From Otatea glauca (lineage: Eukaryota > Streptophyta > Magnoliopsida > Poales > Poaceae), in assembly GCA_036346275.1 (NCBI GenBank), contig JAYEVK010000410.1, positions 124,001-188,000 on the forward strand: 64,000 bases of DNA. The letters run 5' to 3'. Every line of letters begins with the position of its first letter. Position 1 is the first letter of the stretch. Below, piece after piece: positions 12,431 to 22,872 of this stretch. The translations under genes were made by a program, and so were the position numbers. Under the pieces are notes generated by a model. That model did no database searches and was not told the origin of the DNA. It saw only the letters and a list, made by a program, of their open reading frames with translations.

Positions 12431-12739
12431 AAATCCTAAAAGGTAAGACCCCTCGGTTTTAAAGGCGCCTCATCTGGCATCACCATCACCTCAAAGCGCT
12501 CGTGGCCGTGGCGAGCCAAAGCGTCGGGGCCTTTCAAAACCCGTGCAGGCGCGTCCCTCCACGCATCCTCGGACCCCATTCCTTCAACTTCCCGTCCACG
12601 AGGCCCCAGGCTTCTGGGCCCGTTCGGGAAAACAAAATGGCAAAGCCGAAGTATGTGTCCGATGGGGAATCCTCTTGAGCAAGACATCGACTCAAGAGCG
12701 CCTAGAGTCTCGGGCCGCTTCTTGAGCCTCGGGGCTGGT

Positions 12740-13741
12740 TGTCGGGATCGGACGACTGGCGCGTCCCACGACACGTGTTCGTTCCCCTGTGCCGGGGGAT
12801 TTGTTCCTAAGCCCAGCGACGTCTCGGTCTACCGGCCGAGTCTTGGCCGTATCGTTACGTCGGGATCAGACCAAAGGTCCTAAGAGGCCACCGGGACACT
12901 CTTCCCGACTGGCGGACCTCTCGAACTCTTCCCGACTGGCGGACCTCTCCGAGCTCTTCCCGACCTGGCGGGCGGGCTCCCGGGCGGGCGGGTCCCGACC
13001 GACCCGAGCTCCCGACCTCCTCGGGTCGGGATCCCCGACTCCGATCAAGCCAAGGCAACCCCGCCAAGGGCAGCGTGTCAAAGCCTCCACGACCAACGAC
13101 CCACGTGCCCCACGGATGGGGTCAATCGAAGTGACTATACGAGAGCAGGTGGCCATTTCCCAAGATGGTTTAATGGCTGCTGAAGTCATGCTTCGATCCA
13201 TCGGCCGGTCCACGTCTGATGCGAAGACATGCTCCCTCGAGGCAGCACCAACGTCATGAACAGCAACGTCAACACTCGTCAGGATCACAGAAGGCAGGTA
13301 CGCCGTTTCCCGGTGAAATACCTAACCGCCCTGACCAAAGAGACTACCGGCCCAGCGTGGGCAGGATGAGCGGTGACCAGTCGACAGGACAAAGGACCGA
13401 AGCTGCCCCTTCCTACCGTATAAAGGGAGGCAGGAACCCCGGGGAAAGGGGGGAGATTCTCCTGGTTAAGCCATGAGCACTCTTGAGCAAGGATCCAAGA
13501 ATTCTCGTTTGTAAACTTTGTACAACCATCTACACAAAAGGCAATACAACATCACCATACGAACTGGAGTAGGGGTTCGGCCCGAACCAGTATAAACCTT
13601 GTGTCCCCTGTTTGGTTGCACAGGTTCCCTTGCTTAGTGCGTCCGCCGAGGGTGCCACCCGGACGAGCGAAGCTCTGGGCCTCGCCCTCCGTACGATCCT
13701 TCCCCCTCTTTCTTTGCGGTCGGCGGTCCCGATCGTCGACA
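12740..13741 (+). repeat. Gypsy-A 3' LTR
   Basis: A 1,002-bp LTR beginning TGTCGGGATCGG and ending CCGATCGTCGACA, so TGTCG and CGACA form the short terminal inverted repeat. It is preceded by AGCCTCGGGGCTGGT, a weak polypurine-tract candidate. A TATA box (GTATAAAGGG) lies at 13418-13427, matching the left LTR. It has fewer terminal changes than the left LTR. Confidence 0.9.
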
Positions 13742-14089
13742 AACTCGTTCCTGGCTCGATTCAAAGTTAGTTCGTCTCCAAATGAGTATAGCTCACGAAC
13801 TTCACTAAGTTGAGATTGAATAGCTCGTGAGCTTAGTAAATTTATGAATCACTTGTTAAATATTACTATATATTAATTTTTAATGAGTTTACTTGAGTCG
13901 AGTTTGAACTCGAGTATTTTTTTATTGTTGAAAATTAATGTATATTGAACTGTTGATTGCTAGTGTGCTTACTCTAGTAGAGCTCAATCTAGACTCAGAC
14001 CCCACTGAGGCTCGCTTGAGCTTACCAAGCTCTGAGCTTAAGAGGCTAGGCTCACTCAAGCTAGCTCCATTTACAAGCCTATATATAGT

Positions 14090-14547
14090 GCTTATAGATA
14101 ATAGTATAGTTATTTCAATATCTCTTTGATCTTTATTCTAAGAGAAGATATATCCTATAAACTCCAAGGGTATGTTTTTGGCCTATCTGATTCAGTAGAT
14201 CTTTGTTAATGTTAAGAAAAATTAGCGATGTACCCCACAAAACGTCCCCCAAGAGATCCGACTTTCGTGTTATCGTTTACACGGAAGTGCTGCGAGTACC
14301 AACGAAAACACCTTATCAAATTGGGTAACATAAGTTTATATACAGGGACAATTAAAAGTTGGAGGCGTGTATAGGGAAATTTTCACTGTACTAGTTAAAT
14401 GGTTTTTTTTTTCCTTTTTTGAAAATAGCCCTCGTGCGGTGGAATTTACAAAAATGACCCCCTGAGCAAGCGTGGAACAATGCAGGGGAGACACGTGGGA
14501 CATACAGCGGCAAGATGGCGCGGAATTCAACAGCGAGCGCGGGATTT
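14090..14547. other. Intergenic DNA left of the CACTA element
   Basis: A mixed, partly AT-rich stretch with no convincing reading frame. The sequence around 14440-14545 continues on the other side of the CACTA element (15319 on), showing that the element inserted into existing low-copy-looking DNA. Confidence 0.4.
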
Positions 14548-15318
14548 CACTACTACAAAACACTCCTTTCTTGCCGGCCTATCACTGTTGGTTCATAAGC
14601 TAAATCGACATAAATGCTCGACCGAAGAAGAACCGACAGTGATAGTAATTTATCACTGCCAATTCTAAAACAAATCGACAGTGATACTATCGTTGCCGGT
14701 TCCTTTTAAGAACCGATAGTGATAAATTACTATCACTGCCGGTTCGTAAGATAATGGAGGAAGTATCCCTGTTGGTTCGATCAGTGATAATATTTTTGAA
14801 AAATCATAATTTTTTCATACAAAGTCAGATAGAGACAAAATTTATATGAAAATTGTAGCTCTCGATGAGATCTACAACTTTGTAGTTGACAACTTTTTTA
14901 TTTAAAGTCATTTAGATGTCCAAATAATCGTTCAAACTTTCGGATACGAAGGGATAAAACGAAAATATATCTTATAGTAGTTGAGAAGAGCATGGGTGGT
15001 AGGATGGTAAGGGGAGTTGGCGCGTTGCTGCAAGTTACATGTTCGACACTTAGCAACCGTGAGCGTGTATTTCGCATGAAAATCGGGTGACTTTTGACTT
15101 GCGACGCGCGACGTAGTAAATACAGGGTGATCCAGGTGCAAATAATTTTTTTTATTTTACCGAGTGATTTTTGGATTTGCAGTGAGCAGACTATCACTGT
15201 CGATTCTAGAACCGGCAGTGATAGTCAAATTATCATTATCAACCAATCACTGCAGGTTCTAATATCCAGCAGTGATGCCGGTTTGGAACTGGGAGTGATC
15301 GCGTTTTCTATAGTAGTG
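14548..15318. mobile_element. Non-autonomous CACTA (En/Spm-like) element
   Basis: The element is 771 bp with CACTACTACAAAAC at the left end and the inverted form (GTTTTCTATAGTAGTG) at the right end, flanked by a perfect 3-bp target duplication TTT (14545-14547 and 15319-15321). Subterminal regions carry many direct and inverted copies of words such as TATCACTGCCGGTTC and GAACCGACAGTGATA, typical transposase-binding repeats. No transposase is encoded. Confidence 0.93.
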
Positions 15319-15321
15319 TTT

Positions 15322-16802
15322 GGCTGAATTCCACGCTATATGTGCGCGGGATGATTCGTCGACTACAAGAATCTCTGATCGGACGGACACGTGACGAATG
15401 ACGCGACGCACAGTGCAGGTGACGTACACCTGCATCTGGCGTGCATGCTCATGAACGCCGACTATAAATCGTGATCATGCACCTCGCGCAATCAAAGAGG
15501 AAGGCACCGATGTATCCTTCCATATAGGGTCTAAGACAAAAAGTATAATTTTTTTCATTTTCAAAAGACGCGTTTGTACCTTAGCTGTAGTTTTCGTTCA
15601 TGGTTTGTCCGCGTCGTCGCACCATGTCTCTTTCGGCGTTTTCTATGTCATGCTATTTACCCTAATATTTCGATGTCATACCATGTTATTTTCTTCCGTA
15701 TAAACCATATACTCCCTGCCTTCATTCTATTTCTACAAATATTATACGTCACTCTTTCGAATTTTTCCTTATTCTTTTCTCTCCGTCTTGTTATTTTGGT
15801 ATTTTTTGAAATATTATTACTACAAAAAAAAATTAAAAATTATATGTGCCTTCGTTACTCGGTTTGGTAACAAAAGGTGGTTTCCACAACAAAATTTTAA
15901 AACCTATGCCACACTGCCCTATTCGGAGGCTATTTCTGAGGGGAAAAAACAAAATCACGAGGCCAATAGCATCATGAGTTCTGGAATCGGACGATCCTTG
16001 TGCTTACCACTGCCATTTTTGAAAATACAACAGCACAAGAGTTAAATTCGCAAAAATCGAAAACAAGGGAGCCAAATTCCACGTTAGTTCTGCCATGGCG
16101 ACATTACAATATTTTAGAAAATTTTGTTCAGCATATATTATTTCAGTATTGTTTTTAAAAAATCGTAACAAAGAATTAAAAAATTGTGCGTGTTGTAATG
16201 GGTCGGTTCATAAAAAACTATTTTTTTTAAAAAAAAAAGCAAGTTGACACGCCCTCCTATGAACTCAAGGGTTCCCGTGGTATTGTGCCGTGGCGGGGAA
16301 TCATCCCACGGTTCCTTACCGCGGCATGGTCCTGCCTCCCGTGGTCGAGCCGCACTGCCATCCTCTCGCGCAGGCAAAGCGCGGTAACTCGTGCTCCCGC
16401 GCAACCTTGACGCGGCACAAGCAAACGGGGGCTACTTTCGCAAATACTGCACCACGGGATATTTTTGCAATAAACGAAATGAAGGACGCCAAATACATGA
16501 ACAGTTATGTATATGTTCGTCCACCGACTTCCAATCGGTAGTTCGGACCTTTTCAAGAAGCCTATTTGCATGCAGAATAGTGCTCCAGTGCCTAAACGAC
16601 ACGCCTAATGATTCTCATCTCTCCCTCCTACATGCATATTTGGAACCAGTAGTTGATCAAGAACTTATATTCAATAGTTAAATATAGGGTTAATCCTCTT
16701 ACATTAAATAGAATTTTCTACGAATCATAGCGAGAATTACACTGTTCTAGAAAAAGCCATTGGGTCAATTCACACCACAACCGATACACATACCCACTAC
16801 TA
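15322..16802. other. Intergenic DNA, no gene recognised
   Basis: About 1.5 kb. The first 200 bp is GC-balanced with a TATAAAT-like word near 15462 but no convincing downstream reading frame. 15540-16240 is AT-rich. 16250-16540 is a GC-rich island with short open frames on both strands and no recognised domain. It may be decayed transposon DNA. Confidence 0.4.
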
Positions 16803-16905
16803 CTAGTATAGTGTCCGTGCTAACGCTACGACAGCAATACACCTGCTTATCCATTAAATGAGAAGATAAGTATAAATATAACACTTAATAATAAATAATC
16901 ACAGT
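16803..16905 (-). mobile_element. Helitron-like 3' terminus, inverted
   Basis: Read on the minus strand, the sequence ends ...CCGTAGCGTT-type hairpin, then GCACGGACACTATACTAG followed by host T (16802). A CTAG end after a GC-rich short hairpin, next to T, fits Helitron 3' ends. The same ~100 bp recurs at 38280-38375 in the same orientation. The 5' end was not located. Confidence 0.55.
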
Positions 16906-17283
16906 GCTCGTATGCGAGTACAAAAATGAAGATATAACACTCAATAATATTTTTCGCTAAACGTTTCCCGTATACTCTTAAGACTTGTTCTTATGTCTTG
17001 AGGGATGTTTTCTGCGCACTCATTCCACTTGTATTTTAGTATTTCAATTAAGAAACACTTCTTGAGGATAGGTGAACCCTGTAAGTACGTTGTAGAGTAT
17101 CATCAGTATAGACCTACTTTACAACCTTATAAAAAGTGATTAATAAAATAGAGTACCGACCATGCGGATCCGTGCATTAAGCGTTGACCATTCGGATGTG
17201 CATGAAGTTCATGACAAAATAACTTGTCAAGTTCTGCACAACATTTAATTCTGCATGTAAGTACACAAAAATTTAACTATTTA
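16906..17283. other. AT-rich intergenic DNA
   Basis: No feature recognised beyond possible continuation of the Helitron-like element to the left. Confidence 0.35.
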
Positions 17284-17562
17284 CTAATCATGTGTAAATA
17301 ACTTACGGTCTATTGTTTTGAAGCAGGACTTTGGAGCTACAATACGCCAATCATAGATATCGTCGTTCCATGAGGGATTTACTATCCTTATAGCACGATC
17401 GAATATTATACCAATTTTTTGTATTATATCAAGATAGTAACTGGATGGTTTATTCGTTGGAACCCATCCAGGTAGAAGTGTTGGATCAATAACGGAGATA
17501 ACCCTATCCTTCATGTCGAACGATAACATGTTGAATCGTCCTCCGTGATAAAAAGGCATCAT
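17284..17562 (-). pseudogene. Possible Ulp1-like (C48) protease fragment from a transposon
   Basis: A 92-residue open frame contains a segment of the type VISVIDPTLLPGW, then a long spacer and NPSWNDDIYDWRIVAPK. This resembles the core of Ulp1-like cysteine protease domains carried by plant transposons, where an ILDP-like strand and a D-W-R motif precede a D-C-G motif. The catalytic His, Asp and Cys are not all visible and no neighbouring exon was found, so this is at most a fragment. Function is uncertain. Confidence 0.35.
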
Positions 17563-18464
17563 AATCTACAAATATAGACATTATATCTTTTGCACACATA
17601 TATAACATAATAAAGCGTCAAACAATTTATTAAGCAAAGGGAATTCAAGGCTAACTTGGATTTCTGGCTTCAGACTGTTCTCTCTCTTTTTTTTGGGCTT
17701 TTAAACTGGATATATATCATATATGGAATAGTAGACCATGCCAAATGGAAACCAAACTCGGGATGCAGTCATGTGCCTTAGGGATTTCCAGGTCAGAATC
17801 TATGTACACCTTAAGATTATAAATCAGACAGGCTGTTTTATTATTATTTTTTTCTGTCTCATAGAGTTTATACTATCAAGAAATGCTAGAAGTTTGAGAA
17901 GATTAGACAAACCTGAATGTATGAAATACAAAAGCATAGTTTGAGCACTCTCCTGAAATCCTATGCTCTTAACCTGGGATGCAGTTTTAGCTAATTGCTA
18001 ATAATCGAGCTTCTAGGCTTTTCCAAAACACCTGATCTTTAATCGGAAAGATGTAAACAACACAGCAGCTTGTGCATAAAGAAGGGTGGCATATATCAAA
18101 ATCAAGAAAATACTATGTACAAATAACAATGCACCCGTTGTCATTCATCTATCCTGGATTAAAATTTCGGATGGATACAACAGATGCTGCACTTAGCTGC
18201 TCCATATCGTGTGAATTAGCACTTGAAGTAAAGATCAAATCTGAGGGCAACTGAAAATCGACGCATGCATTCATACCTTGAGGAACAAAGGGCTTTCAGT
18301 GAAGTAGCATCCCTGAGAAGTTGGTGCACAACATTAACAGTTCTCCAAATAACACCTTGCCAAAAAGCGCACAATCTGGAGTGTTTAGATAGATCATAAT
18401 ATTTACATTTTATACTAAAAATATAAATTTAATTCACTTTATTTTAACCTACAAGTTTCAGATC
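17563..18464. other. Intergenic DNA 3' of the IPT pseudogene
   Basis: AT-rich sequence with short spurious frames only; nothing recognised. Confidence 0.4.
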
Positions 18465-19376
18465 TCAGATGAAGCTGGGGTTTATAGCTCTACCAAACAG
18501 ACCTACGTATTCCCGATCGATCGCCCCTACGTTTAAACGCCTCACCATCTTCTCCACGGGCTCCCACACCACCTCCTTCCACGCCTCCTCACCGCCGGCG
18601 CCGCCCGCCATGCTCATCAGCACCTCCGTGCAGTCCACGCGCTGCACGTCCCCCCTCTAGCATGCTCATCCTCCTGATCTTCTCCACCTGCGTGACCACC
18701 AGACCGAAGGTGTTGCCCTTGATCTCTTCCACGTATCGCGCTCGCCAGCATCGCTTCCGCGAGCGCGGCGTCGACAGCCTCAGCCGCCTCCCACTCCGCG
18801 CGAAGGTACGTGTTCATCTCCGGCAGGCCGACCGCGCGGCGCAAGCCCCTGGTGTAGTCGGCGCCGGGCGGGTCGAACGCCGCAGGGGCCTCGTTCACCA
18901 GCCCGCGCCGCAACATGTCGTCTACCCGAGCTGCGGTGAACCGCCGGAGGAGCTCTAGCGCGACATCCAGCCAGACGAAGAGGCAGTCGTGAGCGGCGCG
19001 GAACGCCCCACCGTTGCCCTCGACCAGCACCTCGACGTACCTGTTGGAGCCACCGGCCACGATGGGGAGGCGACCGCGGGAGAGCACGCTCTCAACCGCG
19101 CAGGCGGCCTCACGAAAGAAGTCGTCCTCGGTGAAGTCGGCGTTGGGGCACATCATGCAGCCGAGGAGGTGGTGCGCCACTCCGGTGTGCTCGTGGTCGG
19201 TCACCTTGTTGGTGATCACGGGCAGACCGGCGTATACCTGGATCTTGTCCGAGTTGATCACCTCGCCAGCAAGCGCGCGCGGCGATGGCGGCTCGACTTG
19301 CCGATGGCGTCGCGCGAAACACGAACACGACCTTCGGCTTGTTGGCCGTCGGGCTGATCACGGCGGCGACGTCCAT
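18465..19376 (-). pseudogene. IPT: Adenylate isopentenyltransferase (cytokinin synthase) pseudogene
   Basis: The family transfers an isopentenyl group from DMAPP to ATP or ADP, the first step of cytokinin synthesis. The chosen ATG at 19376 opens with MDVAAVISP and KVVFVF, where a P-loop (GATGTGKS type) should follow. Near 19265-19310 the frame is lost and the Walker motif cannot be read through. The central part is well preserved in one frame (19261 to about 18745): NSDKIQVYAGLPVITNKVT, then RLPIVAGGSNRYVEVLV, both diagnostic of plant IPTs. A second frame break near 18740 precedes VEEIKGNTF, and a third follows from an extra base in a six-C run at 18650-18655. The C-terminus then reads to a stop at 18465. 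The gene is intronless, as plant IPTs usually are. At least three frame breaks, one in the nucleotide-binding site, make it non-functional as shown. Confidence 0.85.
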
Positions 19377-19440
19377 CGTGGATCGGTGCATGACGAGCAT
19401 ACGTGCCGGATCGTGGGAAGTGACGGCGGTACGTGAGCGT

Positions 19441-19448
19441 CTTATATA
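19441..19448 (-). promoter_or_regulatory. TATA box of the IPT pseudogene
   Basis: TATATAAG on the minus strand lies 65 bp upstream of the ATG at 19376, an expected spacing. The equivalent position in the second, truncated copy (near 20115) reads TTGTATAGG, a damaged TATA. Confidence 0.6.
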
Positions 19449-19469
19449 GGATGTGGTGCACATACATGA

Positions 19470-19565
19470 ATGGAAGAAAATTAAGCGCACGATTCATGGT
19501 ACTGACTGGTATGGTAAATATTGAATCGAAATCAAATGGATTTAGATTTGCAACATAATTTTCTT
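19470..19565. repeat. IPT-upstream repeat, copy 2 (truncated)
   Basis: About 95 bp matching the first bases of the window and 20145-20240. It ends abruptly at AACATAA, where the second IPT fragment begins. Confidence 0.8.
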
Positions 19566-19880
19566 CTATTCATGCCACCCGCTATACGCATTAGCACCTC
19601 CGTGCAGTCCATGCGCCGCATGTCCCACCCCTCCAGCGTGCTCATCCTCCTGATCTTCTCCACCTGCGCGACCACCAGCCTGAAGGTGTTGCCCTTGATC
19701 TCCTCCACGTCTGCGCTCGCCACAAGATTGCCTCGCGCGAGCGGCGTCGGCGACCTCCGCCGCCTCGCTCGCGCGAAGTGCAGCGTCCATCTTGGCGAGC
19801 GATCGCGCGGCGCAAACCCCAGTGTAGTCGGCCAAGGGGTCGAATCGCGCATGCGAGCAAAGATATGTCATCTTGGAAAA
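19566..19880 (-). pseudogene. IPT: Second IPT fragment (C-terminal part only)
   Basis: The minus strand encodes VEEIKGNTFRLVVAQVEKI, RRMSTLEGWDMRRMDCTEVL and MRIAGG in one continuous frame, matching the C-terminal part of the neighbouring IPT. Here the stretch that is broken by the six-C run in the other copy reads through. Upstream of it the homology continues in other frames to about 19880 and then stops; the P-loop and GGSNRY region are missing. Its 3' end abuts the upstream repeat of the first copy. It is a head-to-tail duplicate, internally deleted. Confidence 0.8.
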
Positions 19881-20130
19881 TTTGGACCAATAATGGCTTC
19901 CCTAATTGTCATCCAAATATGAATGCTAACATATAGCACCATTTGTGCGTCTGATTAAGGCTAATTATTATCGAATATCATTACTTCCTATAGTGTATTT
20001 AGGAATAAGTTCTAAAATGAACTTATTCCTTATATTTATCACACGATAATTGCATTTCATACACACATTCTTTATATAATATTTTTCGCTAAATAATATT
20101 ATGGCGTGATGCGTGGCGCCTTGTATAGGA
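19881..20130. other. AT-rich insert replacing the N-terminal half of the second IPT copy
   Basis: AT-rich sequence with imperfect internal inverted words (GGAATAAGTTC and GAACTTATTCC near 20003-20027), possibly a small MITE that caused or filled the deletion. It is not assigned to a family. Confidence 0.4.
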
Positions 20131-20144
20131 TGTAGTGCACATAC

Positions 20145-20505
20145 ATGAATGGAAGAAAATTAAGCGCGATTCATGGTCTTCGATTGGTATGGTAAATATT
20201 GAATCGAAATCAAATGGGTTTAGATTTGCAACATAAATTCCATATATATAGTTCAATTGAAATATATATGTGCGAGCTCTCTTGTTGTGGGCCACATGAA
20301 TGAATGAGTTAGACACATTAAACAACGGCCATCGGATGTGGGTGAGTAAAACTGAGGAAAGATCTGAAACGTTCATTTTGATGAATGCAAGTTTTGGAGA
20401 CGTTTTGCTGGGTGCACGAAGATTGAATCATCTTTAATGAGGTGCATTATTTAAGATGGATGTAAAAAAAATTGTTTAGATGCATTATAAAGGGGTATAG
20501 ATTGT
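20145..20505. repeat. IPT-upstream repeat, copy 3
   Basis: Near-identical in order to 1-352, including the GGGCCACATGAATGAATGAG block, and directly upstream (minus-strand sense) of the second IPT fragment. It ends at GGGGTATAGAT. Confidence 0.85.
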
Positions 20506-20938
20506 TTGGAAGGTATCTCGTATAAACTTTTTACGAACTAGTGTAGTTCCTCATGACGCCAGCATGATTCCACGCTTCACGAAGCGCTAAGTGTTCATTA
20601 CAAAGATAAAAAAACCCAGATGGTTACTAGCTGTGCTAGCCCAGACCGGTTAAAAAGTATTGGTCCGAAAGATTCTAAATTTAAAATTTGATCCTTTTTA
20701 ATTTAATTTGATGAACAGCAGGTCCATAACCATCAAACAGGCGGTAACCGGCTTAAAATGGCCAAATTCAAGATTTAAGTTTAAATTTTGTTTGATAAAA
20801 TTTGACCGGTTTAAAACTGGTAACGGGTACCAAAGAGAGGGTCCAATATTTTTCCCGTTTTCAGCTTTTGAATCCTTAGTTCATTATGTGCAGTAAAAAC
20901 ATATGCCGTGTGAGCGTAACTCTTTGCATGACTAAAAA
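20506..20938. other. Intergenic DNA with ACCGGTT-rich degenerate repeat
   Basis: The words CCGGTTAAAA, ACCGGCTTAAAA, ACCGGTTTAAAAC and GGTAACGGGTACC recur between 20640 and 20835, consistent with a decayed repeat. No gene is seen. Confidence 0.35.
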
Positions 20939-21141
20939 GCTCCCTTTGGCGCATTTTATAGATAGGCTTTTTTTTTAGAAGAAGCTACAAACTGTATCAA
21001 ATAATTAGTTTCTAATTTAGCTTTTGTCTAAACTCAAACTTATTTATGAAGAGAAACGGAAGCTTATGAAAAAGCAACTTTTCAAAATAACCAACTAAAA
21101 CTGACTTTTGCACAAACTCAGCCCGTGCCAAACGGAGTCTA
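20939..21141. mobile_element. MITE, family uncertain
   Basis: The left end CTCCCTTTGGCGC and the right end GTGCCAAACGGAGTC are imperfect inverted repeats around an AT-rich, self-complementary-looking core containing AGAAGCT/AGCTTTTG words. This structure is common for small hAT-like MITEs in grasses. No clear target duplication was identified. Confidence 0.5.
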
Positions 21142-21429
21142 AGCCTGCTTATGGCCCTGACTAGGACTGTATGTATTTTTCCTGGCCACCTCACTCGAGA
21201 ATGATGGCATGTTCGGCCGAAAATGATGGCGGTGTATTCGGTGGATCCTTCCCGATCGAGTAGATCACACATGCTACATCCACCTTCTCATTACACAGGC
21301 GGCGGCTCTGAGCCATGGAGCACGTGACTGCGAGCAACTCACTAACAGCCAGTTCAGCGGTGCTGCTTTTTCTTTTTGCCTTAAAAGGGGAGCCCTAGAT
21401 TTGGGTTTTTTTTAAAGATTTTGAACAGA

Positions 21430-21640
21430 ACTTTAGCATTCATTATAGAAGAAGAAAAACAACTGGACTATAGACGCACGTACATCCACACACACGCCCA
21501 CACGCACGCGCTGTGCCTAGCTCATGCGCACCCGGGCGAGTCTGAAGACTCGAACCCGAGCGGGTCGCTCGCGCAACTGGCGATGCTAGCCGAACGAGCG
21601 CTCGCTCGTTCGCATTTGGGGAAATTCTGTGCTCATGAGT
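21430..21640 (-). mobile_element. tRNA-derived SINE, copy 1
   Basis: On the minus strand a pol III B box (GGTTCGAGTC) is followed by TTCAGACTCG, and a weak A box (GGCTAGCATCGCC) lies upstream. The 3' part reads into GTGTGTGGATGTACGTGCGT and TATAGTCC and ends in a T/C-rich tail. A second element with the same post-B-box motif is at 37240-37345. Confidence 0.5.
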
Positions 21641-22205
21641 CATGAGTAGCGTAATTATAAGAGAAATTTTAGGGTGTATTATACCGGTAGTATATAGCGT
21701 ATAGTAGAAATTAAATATAGTTATTGATTTTTAAGGGCATTTCTACTACTGTACTATCGAAGGAAGTATAAATAAATAATAGCTAATCTAGTCCGTTGGA
21801 TTGAAAAAATGACGATCCATATTAACTTTAGTGTATAAAAGAGCTCAATTATAAATGTGTAAGTAGAAGAAGGGGGAAAAAGAGGCATCCATTCTAGCTT
21901 TACTTTACTTTCTAGTACCAGCGATTTCCTCTTCATGTGATGCATGGATTATGCAGTTGAGCCTGCTGTCCAACCACACAGCCACAGTTGCAGGTTCTGC
22001 ACGGGACACGCTAACAACATCACAGGTTTCAGAAGAATTGACAAGATCCGGAACAGGAAACGAATTCGTGTCGCCTCCGATTCCTACAGTTCCAAGGCAT
22101 GCATGCATATCCGAAATTCTTCTTCCGTTTTCGTCACTTCGATCTGTTCTTGAGCAGTAGCTGTGCATTGATGCGTGCTAACCGAGCGATCCGATCTATT
22201 TGTTA
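21641..22205. other. Intergenic DNA
   Basis: AT-rich, with no recognised gene. Overlapping short frames at 21905-22170 on both strands have no recognisable motif. Confidence 0.35.
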
Positions 22206-22420
22206 GGGCAGTCGGTGAGGTACGATGGGACGAGCTGCGTGTACGGGAGCACGCCGGCGGTGGGGTGCGGCATCCTAGGGGTGCTCCTGGTGCTCATCGA
22301 CCAGCTCATCGTCACCGCCTACACCCGCAGCTGGTGCTCGTGTTGCTGCAGGACCAGGCGGCGTATAAAAATGATACGAGCGAATTTGTCGTGAAAATAC
22401 TTTCAAAACGTTGTACTTTA
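22206..22420 (+). pseudogene. DUF1218-like membrane protein fragment
   Basis: An open segment following TAGGGCAG (possible splice acceptor) reads VRYDGTSCVYGSTPAVGCGI, then LGVLLVLIDQLIVTAYTRSW and a Cys cluster. A Cys-Val-Tyr plus 'xTPAxGxG' turn, a hydrophobic helix and a C-rich end are typical of the third and fourth helices of DUF1218 (VCC/MWL-type) membrane proteins. Only this exon-sized piece is visible; the preceding helices and the rest are absent. It is probably a relic. Confidence 0.4.
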
Positions 22421-22872
22421 TAACTTCTTTCGAAAATACGATTGTAAAATTCAGTGAACAAGGTGACATATTGTTAACTTTGAAAAAGTAAAAAAGACGT
22501 CTTTTTTAACACGAGGGAGTATACTATGGTAGGCTAAATAGGCGGGTTTTCACCCACTTTCATCTAATTTTCGAATTACGTGTCTTCACAGCTGAGGGTG
22601 CGAGATCCAAATGCTAACATCCCCTGTGCCCCGTGGCAATTTTTGTGGCTCAATTTTGATCTGCAAGCATCGTGGGCCCATCCCAAAGATAAGCTGCTAA
22701 CTGGTGGCCACATTCTGATTTCTTCTATTCCTGCAGGAAACAATAAATTACAAAAACAAAGTAGTAGGAAACCAAAGAAGCACCAAACTGTGTGCAATAG
22801 CAAGTGTGGAATTTATTTGTTTTCCCCTAGGCAAGATCACAAGAGGAGGACAGAGAAGAGGAGGAAGAAGAA

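Larger units (their letters stand above)
1488..13741 (+). mobile_element. Gypsy-A: full-length, decayed Ty3/Gypsy LTR retrotransposon
   Basis: The element has two ~1-kb LTRs, a primer-binding site after the left LTR, gag, then protease, reverse transcriptase, RNase H and integrase in Ty3/Gypsy order, and a 4.7-kb region between integrase and the right LTR. Target duplications AGCTC (1483-1487) and AACTC (13742-13746) match at 4 of 5 bases. The integrase C-terminus shows no obvious chromodomain, and the long 3' spacer with an antisense reading region suggests a Tat-like lineage (inference). All domains are broken by small insertions and deletions, so it cannot encode its own proteins. Confidence 0.92.
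1438..14081. mobile_element. hAT-like non-autonomous element split by Gypsy-A
   Basis: The outer element survives as 1438-1487 plus 13742-14081 (about 390 bp). It begins TAGGGGTGTAAAAAC and ends CCATTTACAAGCCTA, an imperfect terminal inverted repeat. Flanking 8-mers AATATAGC (1430-1437) and TATATAGT (14082-14089) share the central ATATAG, consistent with an 8-bp hAT-type target duplication that has drifted. Its interior is rich in alternating GAGCTC/CTCGAG words, as in common plant elements starting TAGGGGTGTAA. The TIR is short and degenerate, so the family call is inference; the nesting is clear. Confidence 0.55.

Noticed and set aside
16138..16681. Several overlapping ORFs on both strands in a GC-rich island
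   Set aside because: No motif, no splice-compatible partner, and frames on both strands are similarly open.
18662..19436. Plus-strand open frames opposite IPT
   Set aside because: They are shadows of the IPT pseudogene; the minus strand carries the diagnostic IPT motifs.
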